Assembly: GCA_035547155.1 (NCBI GenBank) | Contig: DASZVJ010000179.1 | Location: forward strand, 1 to 36,023 | DNA: 36,023 bases | Direction of reading: 5' to 3' | From: CAZNMF01 sp035547155 | GTDB lineage: Bacteria > Acidobacteriota > Vicinamibacteria > Vicinamibacterales > SCN-69-37 | Shown: in pieces, positions 32,183 through 36,023 of the stretch | Layout of the letters: each line of letters opens with the position of its first letter | Position numbering within the stretch: position 1 is the stretch's first letter | Translations under genes and position numbers: made by a program | Notes under the pieces: generated by a model | Database searches by the model: none | Seen by the model: the letters and a program-made list of their open reading frames with translations, nothing else | Told to the model about the DNA's origin: nothing

Positions 32183-35017
32183 ATGTCGCTGTCACAAGCA
32201 GATTTTCAAGGCGTCAATCTCGGTTACCTGCTGGAGCTCTACGAGAAGTTCCGGTCCGATCCCCAGTCCGTCGACGAAGAGGCGCGCGAGCTCTTCCGCA
32301 CCTGGACGCCGCCCGCTGACACCGCGTCCCTCGACCGCGTGAATGTCGCCGGCGCCGATGTGCCGGCCGGCCTCGATCCGCGCGTCGTCATGGGCGCCGT
32401 CAGTCTGGCGGACTCGATTCGCCGCTACGGGCATCTGGCCGCCGAGATCGATCCGCTCGGCAGCCGTCCTGTGGGCGATCCGGCGTTGTTGCCTGAAACC
32501 TACGGCGTGACCGAAGACGATCTCCGCCAGGTGCCCGCATCGCTCGTTCGGTTTCCGGTGCCCGAGGGCGCGAAGACCATGTGGGACGTGGTCCAGCGGC
32601 TTCGCGCCATCTACTGCGGCACGACCGGCTACGACTGCGCGCACATCTTCGCGCCGGACGAGCGGCGCTGGCTGCGCGAAGCGATCGAGAGCGGCCGCTA
32701 TCGCGCACCCGCCGATCCGATCGATCCGATCGCGCTGCTCGATCGTCTGACCGACGTCGAAGTCTTCGAACGTTTCCTCCACCGCACGTTTCCGGGCAAG
32801 ACGCGCTTTTCGATCGAGGGGCTCGACATGCTCGTGCCCATCCTCGACGAAGTCGTGTCCGAAGCGGCGGAAGCGGGGCTGCGTCAGGCGTTCGTCGGCA
32901 TGGCGCATCGCGGCCGTCTGAACGTGATGGCCCACGTGATGGGCAAGCCGTACGAGCAGATCCTTGCGGAGTTCAAGGATCCCGTCCGCGCGGGCCTCGC
33001 GTTCGAAGGCGTGCAGTGGAGCGGCGACGTGAAGTATCACCTCGGCGCGTCGCGTGCGGTCAGCGGCGGCGACGCCGTGTCGATGATCGTCTCGATGCCG
33101 CCGAACCCGAGCCATCTCGAGGCCATCAATCCGGTGCTCGAGGGCATGGCGCGCGCGGCGGGTACGACGGCGAGTCAGCCCGGCGCGCCGGTCTTCAATC
33201 CCGACGCGGTGCTGCCGATCCTCATTCACGGCGACGCCGCGTTCCCCGGCCAGGGGATCGTTGCGGAGACGCTGAACCTGCACAAGCTCGACGGGTACAC
33301 GACCGGCGGCACGATCCACATCATCGCGAACAATCAGATCGGCTTCACGACCGAGCCGGGCGATTCGTACAGCACGCTCTACGCGAGCGGCCTCGCGCGC
33401 GGCTTCAAGATTCCGATCATCCACGTCAACGCCGACGATCCCGAAGCGTGCGTCGCCGCCGCGCGGCTCGCGTTCGGCTATCGCATGCGCTTCCGCCGCG
33501 ACGTCCTGATCGATCTCGTCGGCTATCGCCGCTACGGCCACAACGAGGGTGACGAGCCGGCGTTCACGCAGCCGACGATGTACCGGAAGATCTCGGAGCA
33601 TCCGACGGCGCGGGAGATGTGGGCGCGGACGCTGGAATCGCGCGGTGTGATCGAGGCGGGCCGGGGTCAGGCGATGGTCGCGGAGCGCATGGATCGCCTG
33701 CAGCGCAAGTACGACGCGCTCGATCCCGAGAAGAACCTGATCGAGCCGACGCCGGAGATCGCAGCGCCAGGCACGGCGTCGCAAACGCGCACCGCCGTGT
33801 CGATCGCGCGGCTGCAGAAGTTGAATGAGTCGCTGCTCGCGCTGCCAGAGGGCTTCGCGATCAACAAGAAGCTCGAGCGCGGCCGCGATCGCCGCCGGCA
33901 GATGTTCGCGGCGGCTCCGGCCGATCGGACGATCGATTGGGCCGCGGCAGAGGAGCTGGCCTACGCGTCGATCCTCGAGGACGGCACGCCGATCCGGTTG
34001 ACGGGCGAAGACGTCGGCCGCGGGACGTTCAGCCATCGGCACGCGGTGCTCGTCGATCAGGTCACCGGCCGTCCGCTCGTGCCGTTGCAGGCGCTGCCGC
34101 AAGCCGCTGCGTCGTTCGAGATTCACAACAGCCCGCTGAGCGAGGCAGCCGCGGTCGGCTTCGAGTACGGCTACAACGTGCAGGCGCCCGAGCGCCTCGT
34201 CGTCTGGGAAGCGCAGTACGGCGACTTCATCAATGGCGCGCAGCTCACGCTCGACGAGTTCGTGCTGTCGGCGCGCGCGAAGTGGGGACAGGAGCCGTCG
34301 CTCGTGCTGCTGCTGCCGCACGGCTACGAAGGACAGGGACCGGATCACGCGAGCGCGCGGCCCGAGCGCTTCCTGCAGCTTGCCGCCGACATCAACATGC
34401 GCGTCGCCAACTGCACGACGGCCGCGCAGTTCTTCCATCTGTTGCGACGTCAGGCCGCGCTGCTCGTCAAAGATCCGCTGCCGCTCATCGTGCTGACGCC
34501 GAAGAGCCTGCTGCGTCATTCGTTCGTCGCGTCCGCGCCGAAGGAATTGGCGGAAGGCCGCTGGATGAAAGTGATCGACGATGCGGACGCGGCGTCGCGT
34601 GCGGCGGACGTGCGGCGAGTGATTTTCTGTACGGGCAAGGTGGCGGTCGATCTGCTGACGAGCCCGCATCGCGCGGCGAATCCGCAGGTCGCGATCTGCC
34701 GCGTCGAGCAGCTGTATCCGCTGCCGATTAACGAGATCCACGCGACGATCGAGTCGTACCGGAACGCCGAAGAAATCGTCTGGGTGCAGGAAGAGCCGGA
34801 GAACATGGGCGCGTGGGAGTTCGTGCGTCCGTCGCTCGAAGGGCTCGCCGGCGCCAGGCGCATGGCCGTGCTCGCGCGGCCGCGCAGCTCGAGCCCGTCG
34901 GAAGGCTCCGCGGCACGCCACGCGCAGACGCAGGAAGGTCTCGTCGCGCGCGCGTTCGACACGCAGAAGGATGCGCGTCAGGCCGCAAAGCGTCAGACGG
35001 CGAAGACGAACAAGTGA
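32183..35017 (+). CDS. sucA: 2-oxoglutarate dehydrogenase E1 component
   Basis: A 944-residue thiamine-diphosphate enzyme that decarboxylates 2-oxoglutarate and passes the succinyl group to the lipoyl arm of SucB. The N terminus NLGYLLELYEKFRSDPQSVDEEARELF is the E1o-specific E2-binding segment. Central motifs are FSIEGLDMLVPILDEV, GMAHRGRLNVMAHVMGKP (H242), GDAAFPGQGIVAETLNLHKL with the ThDP/Mg fold, and NNQIGFTTEPG. The C-terminal domain has HGYEGQGPDHASARPERFLQ. It lacks the fused acyltransferase domain of the actinobacterial Kgd type. The ATG at 32183 fits family alignment; the GTG at 32099, with a better ribosome binding site, would add 28 arginine-rich residues. sucB follows 13 bases downstream. 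Confidence 0.96.
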   Translation: MSLSQADFQGVNLGYLLELYEKFRSDPQSVDEEARELFRTWTPPADTASLDRVNVAGADVPAGLDPRVVMGAVSLADSIRRYGHLAAEIDPLGSRPVGDPALLPETYGVTEDDLRQVPASLVRFPVPEGAKTMWDVVQRLRAIYCGTTGYDCAHIFAPDERRWLREAIESGRYRAPADPIDPIALLDRLTDVEVFERFLHRTFPGKTRFSIEGLDMLVPILDEVVSEAAEAGLRQAFVGMAHRGRLNVMAHVMGKPYEQILAEFKDPVRAGLAFEGVQWSGDVKYHLGASRAVSGGDAVSMIVSMPPNPSHLEAINPVLEGMARAAGTTASQPGAPVFNPDAVLPILIHGDAAFPGQGIVAETLNLHKLDGYTTGGTIHIIANNQIGFTTEPGDSYSTLYASGLARGFKIPIIHVNADDPEACVAAARLAFGYRMRFRRDVLIDLVGYRRYGHNEGDEPAFTQPTMYRKISEHPTAREMWARTLESRGVIEAGRGQAMVAERMDRLQRKYDALDPEKNLIEPTPEIAAPGTASQTRTAVSIARLQKLNESLLALPEGFAINKKLERGRDRRRQMFAAAPADRTIDWAAAEELAYASILEDGTPIRLTGEDVGRGTFSHRHAVLVDQVTGRPLVPLQALPQAAASFEIHNSPLSEAAAVGFEYGYNVQAPERLVVWEAQYGDFINGAQLTLDEFVLSARAKWGQEPSLVLLLPHGYEGQGPDHASARPERFLQLAADINMRVANCTTAAQFFHLLRRQAALLVKDPLPLIVLTPKSLLRHSFVASAPKELAEGRWMKVIDDADAASRAADVRRVIFCTGKVAVDLLTSPHRAANPQVAICRVEQLYPLPINEIHATIESYRNAEEIVWVQEEPENMGAWEFVRPSLEGLAGARRMAVLARPRSSSPSEGSAARHAQTQEGLVARAFDTQKDARQAAKRQTAKTNK

Positions 35018-35030
35018 GGACCCCGCAATC

Positions 35031-36023
35031 ATGGCCGTGAACATCGTCGTGCCCGAGATGGGAGAGTCGATCGTCGACGCGCGCATCGCGCGCTGGCTGA
35101 AGCAGCCTGGAGACGCCGTGTCGGCCGGCGAGCCGCTCGTCGAGCTCGAGACGGACAAGGTCGACGTTGAAGTCTCCGCGCCGCAGAATGGCGTGCTCGA
35201 GTCGATCGCGCACGCGGCCGGGACGGACGTGAAGATCGGCGAAGTGCTCGGGACGATTGGCGCGGGATCGGGTGTCGCGGCCGCCGCACCGGCCACTGCG
35301 GCTCCGGAAAAATCCGCCTCGAAGACCAACGGCCGCGATGTCGCCGCGACGCCGTCCGCGCGCAAGGCCGCGCGTGAAGCGAACGTCGAGCTCGCGAGCG
35401 TCAAGGCCGAAGGCCCGCGCGTGACGAAGGCCGACGTCGACAAGTCGGCGGCGGCCCCAGCGGTTCAGGCCGCACCCGCACCGTCATCCGTGCCCGCCAC
35501 GGCAAAGGCGCCGGCACCGGCGCCGCGCCCAGGGCCCGTCGCGCCGCCACCCGTGCGTCCCGCCGGGTCGCGTCAGGATGAGCGTGTCCGCATGTCGAAG
35601 CGCCGAGCGACGATCGCCAAGCGCCTTGTCGAAGCGCAGCAGACCGCCGCGATGCTCACGACCTTCAACGAGGTCGACATGAGCGCCGTGATGGCGTTGC
35701 GCGAGCGGCAGAAGGAATCGTTCAAGACGAAGTACGGCATCGGCCTCGGCCTGACGTCGTTCTTCGTGAAGGCGGCCATCGCCGCGCTCCGCGAGTTCCC
35801 GCGCCTCAACGCGGAGATCCAGGGCGACGAGATGGTGCTGAAGCACTACTACGACATCGGCGTCGCGGTCGGCGCGCCCGAAGGGCTCGTCGTGCCGGTG
35901 CTGCGCGACGCGGACGCGCTGTCGTTCGCCGCGATCGAGAGCACGATCCGCGACTTCGCGCGCAAGGCGAACGACGGCACGCTCACGCTCGAGGACATCA
36001 AGGGCGGCACGTTCAGCATCACG
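35031..36023 (+). CDS. sucB: Dihydrolipoamide succinyltransferase (E2), 3' end outside the window
   Basis: 331 codons are present and the frame runs off the window. This is the E2 core of the 2-oxoglutarate dehydrogenase complex. The lipoyl domain (1-75) carries lipoyl lysine K43 in ELETDKVDVEVSAP. A short linker leads to a peripheral subunit-binding domain (about 104-135, ATPSARKAAREANVELASVK). A long Ala/Pro linker follows, then the catalytic domain from about 185 (RVRMSKRRATIAKRL, TTFNEVDMSAVMALR). The subunit-binding domain reads AEGPRVTKADV where most E2s have a GTGxGGR loop, two residues shorter. The catalytic HXXXD motif lies beyond the window. The ribosome binding site GAGGA (35016-35020) overlaps the sucA stop. 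PdhC-type E2 is unlikely given the sucA neighbour. Confidence 0.95.
   Translation, partial: MAVNIVVPEMGESIVDARIARWLKQPGDAVSAGEPLVELETDKVDVEVSAPQNGVLESIAHAAGTDVKIGEVLGTIGAGSGVAAAAPATAAPEKSASKTNGRDVAATPSARKAAREANVELASVKAEGPRVTKADVDKSAAAPAVQAAPAPSSVPATAKAPAPAPRPGPVAPPPVRPAGSRQDERVRMSKRRATIAKRLVEAQQTAAMLTTFNEVDMSAVMALRERQKESFKTKYGIGLGLTSFFVKAAIAALREFPRLNAEIQGDEMVLKHYYDIGVAVGAPEGLVVPVLRDADALSFAAIESTIRDFARKANDGTLTLEDIKGGTFSIT

Noticed and set aside
32192..35443. Leftward open frame of 1083 codons opposite sucA
   Set aside because: It is antisense to the clear sucA and sucB genes; its R/D/H-rich translation lacks any recognisable motif.

Overview
The window is GC-rich (about two thirds G+C by eye), densely packed bacterial chromosome. 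Genes lie on both strands and no stretch of more than 300 bases lacks a gene. I see no tRNA, rRNA, CRISPR array, insertion sequence or phage gene. The gene set is core metabolism and housekeeping plus two M49 (dipeptidyl-peptidase III-like) peptidases, a small two-haem cytochrome c and a long HEAT/DUF349 protein. This, with the base composition, suggests Acidobacteriota, possibly Vicinamibacteria. That placement is inference; there is no rRNA to test it.

Layout. 1-192: 5' end of an unidentified leftward gene. 391-6875: five rightward, nearly abutting genes (PLP-dependent D-cysteine desulfhydrase/ACC deaminase-like enzyme, beta-CASP RNase, cytosolic M49 peptidase, NAGPA-type lipoprotein, [2Fe-2S] protein). 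6850-7986: two leftward hypothetical genes. 8058-9266: MFS transporter. 9381-15061: leftward HEAT/DUF349 protein, oligoendopeptidase F and an alpha/beta hydrolase. 15183-17240: second M49 peptidase, predicted to be a lipoprotein. 17250-18562: sufE and a rhodanese, divergent from a double cyclophilin (18605-19759). 19760-25005: leftward chain hemC(D)-hemB-hemL-histidine kinase-response regulator, every junction overlapping. 25157-25837: piuC-like Fe(II) dioxygenase, divergent from hemC. 25819-26925: dinB. 27045-29822: DUF4870 membrane protein and a topoisomerase IIA A subunit. 29907-30485: cytochrome c. 30635-36023: fumC, sucA and the start of sucB, a TCA-cycle cluster.

The most striking signals are three. 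(1) About eleven genes start 6-9 bases after a TANNNT-like -10 hexamer with no ribosome binding site, which points to frequent leaderless transcription. (2) A haem-synthesis operon is translationally coupled to its own two-component system, and its HemC carries a roughly 190-residue C-terminal extension resembling uroporphyrinogen-III synthase. (3) Two M49 peptidases about 10 kb apart appear to be a cytosolic and an exported version of one enzyme. I found no clear defence system or other wholly new multi-gene machine.
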